DNA of 21,997 nt from CF-161 sp035259145 (GTDB taxonomy: Bacteria > Chloroflexota > Dormibacteria > Dormibacterales > Dormibacteraceae). Below are positions 6,926 through 14,511 of the stretch, piece by piece. Position 1 is the stretch's first letter. Each line of letters opens with the position of its first letter. The notes under the pieces are model-generated. The model made no database searches. It saw only the letters and a program-made list of their open reading frames with translations, and was not told the DNA's origin. The position numbers and the translations under genes were made by a program. The stretch lies in assembly GCA_035259145.1 (NCBI GenBank), contig DATFWQ010000117.1:1-21997 (forward strand), given 5' to 3'.

Positions 6926-7327
6926 TCAGTGAAGTGGCTTGCCGATCTCCCAGTGGTGGCCAAACGGGTCGGCAACGCGGCCGACTCGCCAACCGTGGTC
7001 CTCGGAGACGGCGCCGACTTCTGATGCGCCCGCGGCAACCGCCCGCTCGAACAATGAATCCGGGTCCTCGACGGTCAATATCATCCGGACCGGCAGGCGC
7101 CCGAGGGTTTCGGGGCTGGAGTCGGCGTCCTCCTGAAGCCAGAAGTCGGCTCCGTCGATGGCCAGTTGAGCGACTACAACCTTCCCGTCGTCATCCTCGA
7201 GGCGGTAGAGCTCGACAGCGCCGAATGCAGCTTTGTAGTAGTCCACCGCGTCCGTGCCCCGGCTGACGGACAGCCACGGGGCGATGCTGGTCTTGACCGG
7301 TTCAGGCTGGGGCATAGCGGTGCTCAT
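6926..7327 (-). CDS. VOC-superfamily (glyoxalase/PhnB-like) protein
   Basis: 133 aa. ATG 7327 is preceded by GGAGGACAGGAG, ending 9 bases upstream; the reading frame extends further back but with non-family sequence. The protein fits a single-chain pair of beta-alpha-beta-beta-beta modules: an N-terminal module with DAVDYYKAAFGAVELYRLED and VAQLAIDGADFWLQED, then a second with VRMILTVEDPDSLFERAVAAGA and ending RVADPFGHHWEIGKPL, where the Glu of HHWEI is the usual metal-ligand position. Members act as small-molecule dioxygenases, isomerases or resistance proteins, or have no known reaction. The PhnB-like subgroup is mostly uncharacterised, so no substrate is assigned. It lies 64 bases downstream of the hydrolase gene and may be co-transcribed with it. 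Confidence 0.92.
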   Translation of the reverse strand: MSTAMPQPEPVKTSIAPWLSVSRGTDAVDYYKAAFGAVELYRLEDDDGKVVVAQLAIDGADFWLQEDADSSPETLGRLPVRMILTVEDPDSLFERAVAAGASEVGAVSEDHGWRVGRVADPFGHHWEIGKPLH

Positions 7328-7391
7328 GATGGCGGTCTCCTGTCCTCCCGCGTTCGAGTTCGTTCCTGTCGTCCCCTGTCGGTCATGGGGT

Positions 7392-8384
7392 CTACAGCCC
7401 GAGAGCCTTCCGAATCCACGCCTCCTGTGCGTCGACCGCTGTAGCGAGGTTGGCACCCACCAGATCGTGGTCGCCGCCTGGGATCCAGAGCAGTCGCGAT
7501 TCAACACCAGCATCCTGCAGCGCGTCGAAAGTCTCCTGGGTGTGCGCCGCCGGGATCGTGTGATCCATAGTGCCCTGCACGAGCAGCGCCGGCGGCTGGC
7601 GCTGCGCAAAGTACGCGCGCGGGGAGACGTGCAGGTATGCCTCCGGGTTCTGCGAAGGATCTCCAAGCGAGGGCCATGAGCCGGTTCGCTGGTGAAGCCG
7701 GACTGCGTTCTCGGCTTCGTCGCTGCTCACTGGAGCATGCAGCACAACCGCCTTGATACGAGGATCGATCACCATCAGGATCTGGCTGACGCCTCCTCCC
7801 TGGCTGTGGCCGACAACGGCGACGCGGGCTGGGTCTGCCGGCGGCAGCGAGCCGAGCGAAGAGATCAGATCCACAACGGTGATGGCTATCTGCTCGTTGG
7901 TCGGCAGGCCGGGCTCGCCAGTCCCCGATCCGTTGTATCCGACGTAGTTGGGCGCGATCGAGATGAACCCGTGGGCCGCCATCGGGTCGCCGAAGATGCC
8001 TGAATCCTGTCCGATCCAGTATCGCTCGGGCGGTATGTGTCCGTGGTTGACAACAACGACCGGGAACGGCCCGTTGCCATCCGGCACCGATATGGTTCCC
8101 GTCATGGGCTGGCCTCCGCTGGTCCACTGCACGTGGGACTTCGTGAAGCCAGGGCCGCGCCACATCACGTCGCCGATCTCGATGCTCCCAGCGACCGGGG
8201 GCCTGGCTCGCAGCGCCTCGAGGTAGAAGGGGGGTGCCGGAGCCGCCGGGGACGGTGGCCGCGGACTGGCCGCCGCGGTGGGCGGCAGGGTGGCGGTCGC
8301 ACGCACGGCAGGCCCCCCGGCCGCCCCGCTCGAGCATGCAGTGAGCAGGATGGCGGCAGCCACGGTCAGCGCCGTTCGCACCAC
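7392..8384 (-). CDS. Lipoprotein alpha/beta hydrolase
   Basis: 330 aa. The N-terminus is a lipoprotein signal (hydrophobic ALTVAAAILL then LTAC, lipidated Cys17), followed by an Ala/Pro-rich linker to about residue 52, so the enzyme is probably tethered outside the membrane. The hydrolase domain shows an oxyanion-region NHGH at 113-116, nucleophile elbow GHSQGG with Ser194, Asp274 in GTMDHTIP and His306 in GGDHDL, giving a full catalytic triad. It resembles dienelactone-hydrolase/acyl-peptidase-like serine hydrolases; ester, peptide or polymer substrate is undetermined. The GTG start at 8384 has weak ribosome-binding sequence, but the signal peptide begins there. The VOC-like gene follows in the same direction. 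Confidence 0.93.
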   Translation of the reverse strand: MVRTALTVAAAILLTACSSGAAGGPAVRATATLPPTAAASPRPPSPAAPAPPFYLEALRARPPVAGSIEIGDVMWRGPGFTKSHVQWTSGGQPMTGTISVPDGNGPFPVVVVNHGHIPPERYWIGQDSGIFGDPMAAHGFISIAPNYVGYNGSGTGEPGLPTNEQIAITVVDLISSLGSLPPADPARVAVVGHSQGGGVSQILMVIDPRIKAVVLHAPVSSDEAENAVRLHQRTGSWPSLGDPSQNPEAYLHVSPRAYFAQRQPPALLVQGTMDHTIPAAHTQETFDALQDAGVESRLLWIPGGDHDLVGANLATAVDAQEAWIRKALGL

Positions 8385-8468
8385 GTCAAGTTACAACTAA
8401 CTGCCCCGACAGGAGCCTGGCAAGCAGCGTCACAAGCCGTCTTGTCGACGGTCGAGTACGAGCGGCGC

Positions 8469-8999
8469 TCAGTCCTCTGCCTGGTGCACGCTCATCGCAA
8501 ACCAGGCCAGGCCCGGCGACGTCACGAACACAATCGGGTCGCGGCAGGGCCATGGAAGCTGCACCGCGGTCTCAATTTCAGCGTTGCCCTGGGGGCTTGC
8601 CGGGAACGGTCCGGTAGCGACGTTGATTGCGTTGCCGCTGCTATCGAGACAGCTGACCACGGCTCGGAAGTTGGCGATGGGGTTGGTCAGTCTCAAGCTG
8701 GGCGGCACCGGCGGCGTGTTGGCCAGGACCAGGCCTCTTACCTCAACTTCGACGTTCCCAGCGGAATCGACTTCACCCTCGCCGCGCGTGATGACCCACG
8801 GCAAACCGCCGCCGTGCAGCCCACGGATCGGCGTACCGGTCGCGCCGACGAACTGGCCCGACACGCCCACCATGCTCTCGAATTCGAGGATCGTCCCCTC
8901 GTTGGAGCTGGCGCCGGCCGGGACCGCGGGTGACAGTGCGAGCCCGAGCATCGCAGCCGCGGCGCCGAGCCCGTACAGAAACATCCTTGCTCTTTTCAC
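8469..8999 (-). CDS. Secreted protein of unknown function
   Basis: 176 aa. GTG 8999 is supported by AGGAGG 7 bases upstream. The first 30 residues form a Sec signal (KRARMFLYGLGAAAAMLGLA, likely cleavage after GAS). The mature part is a compact, beta-rich sequence with ILEFESMVGVSGQFVG, GGGLPWVITRGEGEVD, two Cys residues (VVSCLDSSG and LPWPCRDP) that could form a disulfide, and IVFVTSPGLAWFAM near the end. No catalytic motif is visible. It resembles small exported proteins I associate with soil actinobacteria but cannot name. The 84-base gap to the hydrolase start leaves co-transcription possible. Confidence 0.85.
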   Translation of the reverse strand: MKRARMFLYGLGAAAAMLGLALSPAVPAGASSNEGTILEFESMVGVSGQFVGATGTPIRGLHGGGLPWVITRGEGEVDSAGNVEVEVRGLVLANTPPVPPSLRLTNPIANFRAVVSCLDSSGNAINVATGPFPASPQGNAEIETAVQLPWPCRDPIVFVTSPGLAWFAMSVHQAED

Positions 9000-9629
9000 G
9001 ATGACCCCTCCTCTCTGAGCTCGTCAGCTAAACGTCCTGCCGTGCTTGCCAGCTGCCGCCAGACTTGACGGGACAGCGAGTGAACGATGACGGAAGCCGA
9101 CGTTCGTGTCGAACTCGCAGTTCGGCCGGCCCCGCAACCCGCCCCGCCGACCGTCTCCCGTGCGGGTGGGCCGCTGGGAGCGCCTCCGGCTGCGCGCGCG
9201 ATGATCAACTTGAGCGCGGCGGCCCACGGGTGGCCGATCCGTGGATTCAGGTACCCGGCCGCGTACTTCTGACGTTCCGCAGACCGCACTGGTCCCACTA
9301 CCGTCGCAACGGGGAAATGTGAGATGAGGGCGACACAGTTCGAGCGTCTCACGTCTGTACCCAGACAGGGGGTGTTGAGCGTGAGCGATCCAGACCCCTC
9401 AGCCGCCCGGCCCGCTCCCGCTGTAGTCGCTTCGGGGCTCGCCGTCGAGCTCTGGGATGCGCTCCGGGACTGCATCGGCGCGCTCATGAGACGAGCGCCG
9501 CGGGCTCGAGAGGAACCGGCCGGCAGACGGTATGGATAGCCGGCCCCGGCGGCGCACCACCTCGGGCGAAAGTGGCGATGGCCGCAATGAACGGTGCATC
9601 TGCTCACGCTGATCTGGAGGCGACTGTTA
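9000..9629. other. Low-density region with no confident gene
   Basis: Long stop-free frames exist on both strands but their translations look like GC-driven noise. Two things stand out. The stretch about 9265-9375 is less GC-rich than its surroundings and ends in a small palindrome GTCTG-TACC-CAGAC (9354-9367), which could be the end of a degraded mobile element. A weak short reading frame with a ribosome-binding-like AGGGGG starts at GTG 9381. Confidence 0.5.
9381..9539 (+). CDS. Possible small protein, weakly supported
   Basis: 52 codons from GTG 9381, which is preceded by AGGGGG about 8 bases upstream. The middle part (VVASGLAVELWDALRDCIGA) looks like an amphipathic helix; the rest is Ala/Pro/Arg-rich. 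No family is recognised and there is no coupled neighbour. It could equally be a chance reading frame. Confidence 0.25.
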   Translation: MSDPDPSAARPAPAVVASGLAVELWDALRDCIGALMRRAPRAREEPAGRRYG

Positions 9630-9725
9630 GTGACGCTCGATGACCACCGCGGCAAGGAAGCCATCAACCGGGACGTCAGGTTGGCTGACGTGCTTGCTGT
9701 CTTGTTCGGATTGCGCAGTGCTTGA
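9630..9725 (+). CDS. Possible 31-aa leader-like small protein
   Basis: GTG 9630 follows GGAGGCG (9616-9622) by 7 bases, the best ribosome-binding site in this stretch. The product (MTLDDHRGKEAINRDV... ending FGLRSA) is plausible as a soluble helical peptide. Its TGA (9723-9725) overlaps the start region of the next reading frame (GTG 9718), so the two may be translationally coupled. No family is recognised. Short length alone means chance cannot be excluded. Confidence 0.4.
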   Translation: MTLDDHRGKEAINRDVRLADVLAVLFGLRSA

Positions 9726-9885
9726 CGTGTTTGTAGAGGGCTTTCTGGCAGGAGTAGCCTTTTGCTTGATCTGGTGGCTCATCCACCCTTATCGATGTGA
9801 CAACAGGCGCTGTCGCTATGTCACGTGGAGTAGACGCCACATGTTCTACCACGTGCAGCAAAGGCACTTGCACAGGGACGGTTAA
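9718..9885 (+). CDS. Small membrane protein with a C2H2-like zinc-finger pattern
   Basis: 55 aa from GTG 9718, or 81 aa if ATG 9640 is used; I prefer the shorter form because ATG 9640 lies 19 bases from the only good ribosome-binding site, which instead serves GTG 9630. Residues about 5-24 (FVEGFLAGVAFCLIWWLIHP) form one membrane helix. The tail is very basic and contains Cys27-x4-Cys32-x12-His45-x4-His50, exactly the spacing of a classical C2H2 finger, with Met at the usual hydrophobic position two residues before the first His. This implies a membrane-anchored cytosolic or periplasmic zinc-binding tail. The function is unknown. It converges on the 9896 gene with 10 bases between. Confidence 0.5.
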   Translation: MLDVFVEGFLAGVAFCLIWWLIHPYRCDNRRCRYVTWSRRHMFYHVQQRHLHRDG

Positions 9886-9895
9886 GCTCCCGCCC

Positions 9896-10093
9896 TCAGG
9901 CGCCGTCTCCCCGCTCTGCGGCGTCAACTTCAGCACGCACCTGATGGAGAGCGCTCATGAAGTCCATCCAGCCGCGAAAGCTCAACGAGATCGACCCGCT
10001 CTCGGGCTCGATAGAGCCTATCGGGATGTGCGGCGTATCCAGCTCTAGCCGCAGAATGAAGGTTGCCGTGCGCGCCTCAACAGTTGGAAGCAT
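9896..10093 (-). CDS. Small conserved-looking protein of unknown function
   Basis: 65 aa. ATG 10093 is preceded by AGGAG with a 6-base spacer, which strongly supports translation. The sequence splits into an N-terminal beta-rich half (TATFILRLELDTPHIPIGSI) and a helical half (FRGWMDFMSALHQVRAEVDA). This strand-then-helix layout is common among short uncharacterised actinobacterial and Chloroflexota proteins, but I cannot name a family. No signal or membrane segment is seen. It lies downstream of the LAL regulator on the same strand but 181 bases away, so it is probably a separate unit. Confidence 0.7.
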   Translation of the reverse strand: MLPTVEARTATFILRLELDTPHIPIGSIEPESGSISLSFRGWMDFMSALHQVRAEVDAAERGDGA

Positions 10094-10253
10094 GGCCTGC
10101 TCCTAGTCCTCAAACCTCCGCGCCGCCATAGTCCCGGGCGTCGTCTGTGGCAAGCCGGTTCAAGAACGCCGTTTGTCCCTTCGCCTGAACGCTGGTCGAG
10201 GGTGTGCTGAGACAAACGCCTCCTCGGCCGGGCCACAAGATCCTCAGTGTCCT

Positions 10254-10268
10254 GGCGGCTCAGCCGCC
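10254..10268. terminator. Hairpin just after the LAL regulator gene
   Basis: GGCGGC-TCA-GCCGCC is a perfect 6-bp stem 6 bases past the regulator's stop (minus strand). No T-run follows. It is placed as a transcript-end or stability hairpin. Confidence 0.45.
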
Positions 10269-10274
10269 CTTGCC

Positions 10275-13064
10275 TCAAGGATTCCCAGGAACTTTAGGAA
10301 TAGGAACGCCGGCGGTGAGGCCATCGAACCTGGTCATGAGCTGCCGGCGCGAGCGTATCCCGAGCTTCGAATAGACCTGCTGAAGGTGGCTCTCGACGGT
10401 GCTCACGTGGAGCCACAGACGCTGTGCGATCTCCTTGTTGGTGAGCCCGCCCGCGGCCAGCTGCGCCACGCGCTGCTCCTGCGACGTGAGGCGATCCGGC
10501 TCCTCTCGACGCCGCCGCCGCCCGCCGGCGCTTGCCAGCTCGCGATGAACGTGGTTCGCCAGCCAGTGGGCGCCGACGTCCTCTGCCAGTCGTAGAGCCT
10601 CGGTCAGCACCGAGCGCGCTCTGGAGGGCTGTCCGCTTCTGCGCAGAAAGGCCCCGTACTGGTGAAGCGTCTCCAGTTTCTGAATCGGCAGCTCCAGGCC
10701 GTCATGAAGCTGGAGCGCCTCCCGGAAGAGTCCCTCGGCCATCGCCCGTTTGCCCGCGCTCTCTGCGAGCGCACCCCGGCCGATCGCGATCGCGATCCGG
10801 GGCCAGCGGCAGGGCAGCGCCGCGGCGCAGCGCTCGAGCCACTCGAGCACGCGCGAGGCGTCCGCGAGACGCCCTACGCTTGTGTGAGCCAGAAGGGCGT
10901 GCCTGGCCCAGGGCACCAGGCAGGGCTCGCCGATCCCCATCCGGTTGCTCGCCGCCTCCAGCTTCAGGTATAGGTCGCTGCATTCGGCCAGGCGGCCATC
11001 CAGCAGCCAGCGGCGCCCCCGCACGTCCCAGAGGAAGAGCAGGGCGACCGATTCCCCGTGCGCGAGGGCGGCGGGCTCGGCCTGATCGCACAGCTCCTGG
11101 CTCTCGTCCAGCCGTCCCATGAACTGCAGGATGTTCGCCTTAGCGGTTGCCGCGTAAGCCTGAGCCATCGGCACCAGCTCCAACAGCTCCTCGGCCAGGG
11201 CGATCAAAGCCAGCGCATCATCGAGGCGCCCCATGCGCATGAGGGTGTAGGCATGCAGGATGCGCAAGGTGGCCACCGCCTCGGCCGCCCCCAGCCGCTC
11301 GGCGGCGTCCACCGCGATCCTGAACACCCTGTCCGCTTCGCTCAGGCGCTCGGTGTCAGTGGCGGCGAGGCCGTAGGTTGTCAGTGGGCCCCAGGTCCAG
11401 CTGACTTCGCGCGGGTACGCCAGCGGATCGCGGGCGACCGGATCGGCGGCCGCCGCGGTTGCCTCCAGGCCGGCTACGTCACCGGCCTGAAGTGCGATGA
11501 AGCCCCAGGTCGCGTCAGCTCCACGGCGCACGGCATCATCCGCATCCCGCGCGAGCCGTCGGGCGCGCTCGGCGAGAGGAAGCGACCTCGCCGGGCCGCC
11601 CCTGAGCCAGGAGGTCAGCGCGTAGTCGAGAAGGATCTGGACGGCGGCGGTCGCGTCCTTCGGTTGGGCGATCTGGACCGCTTCGTCGAAGCGGACCGCA
11701 GCGCGCTCATACTCTCCGGTGCTGGCGAGTACGCGGCCGAGCATTCTGAGCGCCTGCACCCTGAAGAGAGCAGGCAGCGCCGGGTTGGAGCACAACCGCT
11801 CGCAGGTCTGGATCGTCTCGGCAGGCCGGCCAGCGGCCAGGAGTGCCTCGCTGAGGACGAGCAGCAGCTCCGGGCGGACGTGGTCTCCGGCCAGGTCTGC
11901 CGCGGCCGCCAGATGCTTGCAAGCCACCCCCAGGGCACCCGCCCGGAGAGCCGCCCTTCCTCCGTCCTCCAGGACACGGATCGCCTCAGCGTTGCCCACC
12001 AGGTGGCCCCGGATCGCGTGCTCGCCAGCTTCCGCCTCTGCGCCGCGCCGGGCAAGCGCCGAGAACGCTCGTGCATGCAGTCGCGACAGCACCGGCGGGC
12101 CGAGGCTTTCGTAGACCGCTTGCTGGAACAGTGGATGCACGAACTCCACCACCGCCGTAGGCCCTGACTCGCGCACCAGCCCGCTGTGCCAGATGGCGTC
12201 CACCGCGGCGTCGACGTCGTGCTCGAGGAGCTGCGCGACCTCGGCTGCGACGTCCATCTTGAAACGTGCGCCGAGCACGCTCGCGGCGCGAACCAGCTGC
12301 ATTCCGCTTGGAGGCAGCCCCGCGAAGCGCGCCAGCAACATCTCGTCTGCCAGCCGCGGTGAGACCCCGGCGGGTGCCGGCAGGTCCTCGCCCTGCCGGA
12401 TTGCCAGCGCCACCTGCTCGAGCAACAACGGATTGCCTCCGGCCAGAGTCCACGCCTGCCTGGCCGTGTCTTCTCCAGGTTCGCGGCCAAGCGTTGCGGT
12501 AAGCAGCGCACGTGTGGCGGCTTCGCTCAGTGGATGAAGCCGCTCGACCGCCGCCACGCCCGAAAGAGTCAGGCTCTGGGCGACCTCGCGTGCCGTCGAC
12601 GGCCAGGGGCGCAGCGTGCCGATCACGGCCACAGGCAATGAGGAGACGCGCCTGCACAGGAAGGAGACCAGGGCAAGCGAGTCGGCGTCGGCCCAGTGGA
12701 GATCGTCCAGTGCCCAGAGCAGGGGTCCGGCCTGGCCTTCGAGCCAGCGAAGCACGGCAAAGAACTGGGCAGCCCTCCGGTCCGTGCTGGTCTCCCCGGC
12801 CGGCCTTGGCTCGAGGAGGCCGTCCCCGCCCAGCCCATGCATCGACTGGCTCAGGAGGCCGAACGCCAGCATGGTCTCCATCGGATCACCGCGAGCGAGA
12901 CCGACCTTGAAGTCCGGTCCAGCCAGGCGGCCGGCCTGCTCGACCACGGCGGTCTTGCCCAGCCCTGCCTCCCCGATGACGAAGAGTGCTCCGCCTTGCC
13001 TGTCCAGGCGGACTCCCTGCAACAGTCGCACGGTGGCGGCCGTTACAGCCTCGCGCTCCCACAC
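10275..13064 (-). CDS. LAL-type (large ATP-binding LuxR) transcriptional regulator
   Basis: 929 aa. The N-terminal STAND/AAA-type ATPase has Walker A GEAGLGKT at 31-38 and Walker B LLWALDDLHWAD from 115. A long helical, TPR-like middle follows (about 350-830: repeated ALR, AERLG and ALALIALAEELLEL units). The C-terminal LuxR HTH is at about 857-913 (LTSQEQRVAQLAAGGLTNKE, then STVESHLQQVYSKLGI). LAL proteins are ATP-dependent activators responding to a small-molecule or protein ligand. GTG 13064 is the assumed start, since the family often begins with a WERE-like motif; upstream ribosome-binding sequence is poor and the frame is open further upstream. It is divergent from the MBL operon across 173 bases that hold a shared inverted repeat, so it probably regulates that operon and itself. 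Confidence 0.93.
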   Translation of the reverse strand: MWEREAVTAATVRLLQGVRLDRQGGALFVIGEAGLGKTAVVEQAGRLAGPDFKVGLARGDPMETMLAFGLLSQSMHGLGGDGLLEPRPAGETSTDRRAAQFFAVLRWLEGQAGPLLWALDDLHWADADSLALVSFLCRRVSSLPVAVIGTLRPWPSTAREVAQSLTLSGVAAVERLHPLSEAATRALLTATLGREPGEDTARQAWTLAGGNPLLLEQVALAIRQGEDLPAPAGVSPRLADEMLLARFAGLPPSGMQLVRAASVLGARFKMDVAAEVAQLLEHDVDAAVDAIWHSGLVRESGPTAVVEFVHPLFQQAVYESLGPPVLSRLHARAFSALARRGAEAEAGEHAIRGHLVGNAEAIRVLEDGGRAALRAGALGVACKHLAAAADLAGDHVRPELLLVLSEALLAAGRPAETIQTCERLCSNPALPALFRVQALRMLGRVLASTGEYERAAVRFDEAVQIAQPKDATAAVQILLDYALTSWLRGGPARSLPLAERARRLARDADDAVRRGADATWGFIALQAGDVAGLEATAAAADPVARDPLAYPREVSWTWGPLTTYGLAATDTERLSEADRVFRIAVDAAERLGAAEAVATLRILHAYTLMRMGRLDDALALIALAEELLELVPMAQAYAATAKANILQFMGRLDESQELCDQAEPAALAHGESVALLFLWDVRGRRWLLDGRLAECSDLYLKLEAASNRMGIGEPCLVPWARHALLAHTSVGRLADASRVLEWLERCAAALPCRWPRIAIAIGRGALAESAGKRAMAEGLFREALQLHDGLELPIQKLETLHQYGAFLRRSGQPSRARSVLTEALRLAEDVGAHWLANHVHRELASAGGRRRRREEPDRLTSQEQRVAQLAAGGLTNKEIAQRLWLHVSTVESHLQQVYSKLGIRSRRQLMTRFDGLTAGVPIPKVPGNP

Positions 13065-13095
13065 GGCACCGTGCAGATTACACGAGCAGCTCCGA

Positions 13096-13203
13096 CTGCC
13101 CGCGATACCTAAAAAGCCCAGGTTTCCGGGACGTTGTCAGCAGCCACGCCAATTACGATCAGCCGCGGCGAGGGCGCGTCGCACTGCTATGTATCGCGGG
13201 CAG
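13096..13203. promoter_or_regulatory. Divergent promoter region with a perfect 13-bp inverted repeat
   Basis: CTGCCCGCGATAC (13096-13108) and its exact reverse complement GTATCGCGGGCAG (13191-13203) face outward, 82 bases apart. Read toward each gene, both sites are TA(T/G)GTATCGCGGGCAG, a 16-base match with one difference. Each ends 31 bases (LAL) or 34 bases (MBL) from the respective start codon. The TA(T/G)GTAT part could be the -10 box. These are likely paired operator/promoter sites giving coordinated control of both transcripts. The protein bound is inferred, not shown. Confidence 0.7.
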
Positions 13204-13237
13204 CGTGCGCGCGCCACTCGGATGAAAAAACACTGAC

Positions 13238-14020
13238 ATGGAAATCGCGCCGGGTGTCCATAGCATCGGTCAGAAGGAGGGGGGCCAGGTCCGCTGCTTT
13301 CTTCTTGACGACGGCCGGGCCCTCGCGCTGATCGACACGCTCTGGGACACCGACGGCCACAGGATCCTCGAAGAGATCAAGCGCCTCGGTCGAAGCGCCA
13401 CCGATCTCAAGCACATTGTCCTCACCCACGCGCACCGCTCTCATCTGGGTGGGCTGGCGACGCTGAAGCAGGTGAGCCGGGCACTCGTCTGCTGCCACCC
13501 CTGGGAGGCAGACATCGTCCAGGGGGAGCGCAGGGCGCAGCCCGTCCCGATACTGCCGATGCGGCCGCTGAGCGTCTACTACCGCGTCTACCAACTCCAG
13601 TTTGGCGCCGCGCTGGGCCTCGGTAGGCACCCGCCATGCCCTGTCGATCGCGCCCTGGAGGACGGCGACCAGATTGGTCCCATCCAGGTCATCCACGCGC
13701 CCGGCCACACCCCCGGTCATCTGGCCTTTTACTGGCCTGAGCGGCGGAGCATGTTCGCAGGCGACGCGGTGGTCACATACCCCATCTTCGGTGCCGGCTG
13801 GCCGGCGTTCGTGCTCAATCGCAAGCAGGCCCACGCCTCTCTAAGGCGCATGGAGCAGTTCGAGCCGGAAGTCATCGGTGTGGGGCACGGCAACGCGATC
13901 ACAGAAGACGCCACCGAACGGCTCCAGACGCTCACTCAACAGGCGTATCAGCAGTGGATGGCCGGACAGCTACAAGGCCTGAAGGCGACGGGCGCCGAGC
14001 CACGCGGAAATCGCCAGTGA
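13238..14020 (+). CDS. MBL-fold metallohydrolase with an altered metal motif
   Basis: 260-aa metallo-beta-lactamase-fold protein. Metal-site residues are T63-H64-A-H66-R-S68-H69 (family HxHxDH, here HxHxSH because codon TCT encodes Ser68), His157 in APGHTPGH, Asp176 in FAGDAVV and His217 in GVGHGNA. Losing the Asp normally weakens the second metal site. Closest in style to glyoxalase II-like and lactonase-like hydrolases; the substrate is unknown. ATG 13238 has no strong ribosome-binding site. The stop overlaps the GTG of the next gene (GTGA at 14017-14020), indicating translational coupling. It is the first gene of the operon with the HTH protein and alpha-dioxygenase-like enzyme, so it may act on a lipid-derived ester, lactone or thioester. 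Confidence 0.93.
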   Translation: MEIAPGVHSIGQKEGGQVRCFLLDDGRALALIDTLWDTDGHRILEEIKRLGRSATDLKHIVLTHAHRSHLGGLATLKQVSRALVCCHPWEADIVQGERRAQPVPILPMRPLSVYYRVYQLQFGAALGLGRHPPCPVDRALEDGDQIGPIQVIHAPGHTPGHLAFYWPERRSMFAGDAVVTYPIFGAGWPAFVLNRKQAHASLRRMEQFEPEVIGVGHGNAITEDATERLQTLTQQAYQQWMAGQLQGLKATGAEPRGNRQ

Positions 14021-14511
14021 GGAGTCCGGAACAACACCTCGAGGGCACGGAGGCCTCGGGGGCTGAGCCGCAGCCGTGGATCGGCCCCGGTTCCGCCCCC
14101 CTTTGGCGGCGCCAACTGGACGAGACGCTCTTGCACCGCCGCACCGCTCTGCCCGCGGAGGTACGGACCAAGAGCAAGCTCTGGGGGACTCCGCCAGGCA
14201 CGCGCGAGATATTTCCGGTCCGCCCAGCCAACGAGGCTCCCGCCCGAGGACCAGGCGAGCGGCACGCCCCTAACTGGGCTTCCGCGCCTTCCCGCTCCGC
14301 CGGCCTCTCGCCGCGGGAGTGGGACGTCATCGCCCTCCTCATCACGGGGCGCTCGAACCGCGTCATCGCCACCCTGTTGGGTATCAGCCCCAACACCGTG
14401 CACAAGCACGTCACCACGATCCTGGACAAACTCAATGCCAGGTCCCGCTCTCAGGCGATTGCTGTCGTGCTCGGCCTCCAGGAGCTGGAGAGAGATCGGC
14501 GAGGCGGATGA
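14017..14511 (+). CDS. Small LuxR-type HTH regulator
   Basis: 164 aa from GTG 14017, which overlaps the MBL stop by four bases; a longer frame from 13954 would overlap the MBL coding region by 67 bases. The first 90 residues are Pro/Arg-rich and look disordered (PQPWIGPGSAPLWRRQLDET). Residues about 96-153 form a LuxR HTH: GLSPREWDVIALLITGRSNR, then ISPNTVHKHVTTILDKLNAR. There is no receiver, autoinducer-binding or ATPase domain, so any signal must come through the N-terminal tail or a partner. Its stop overlaps the ATG of the next gene (ATGA 14508-14511). It is probably a local regulator of this operon, perhaps with the divergent LAL protein. Confidence 0.88.
   Translation: MRSPEQHLEGTEASGAEPQPWIGPGSAPLWRRQLDETLLHRRTALPAEVRTKSKLWGTPPGTREIFPVRPANEAPARGPGERHAPNWASAPSRSAGLSPREWDVIALLITGRSNRVIATLLGISPNTVHKHVTTILDKLNARSRSQAIAVVLGLQELERDRRGG

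Noticed and set aside
7501..8337. Second frame inside the hydrolase gene
   Set aside because: It is an Arg/Ala/Pro-rich shadow; the other frame has the signal peptide and full catalytic triad.
8996..9667. 223-codon minus-strand gene
   Set aside because: It starts without a ribosome-binding site, has a patchwork low-complexity translation and overlaps the supported GTG and ribosome-binding site of the secreted protein gene.
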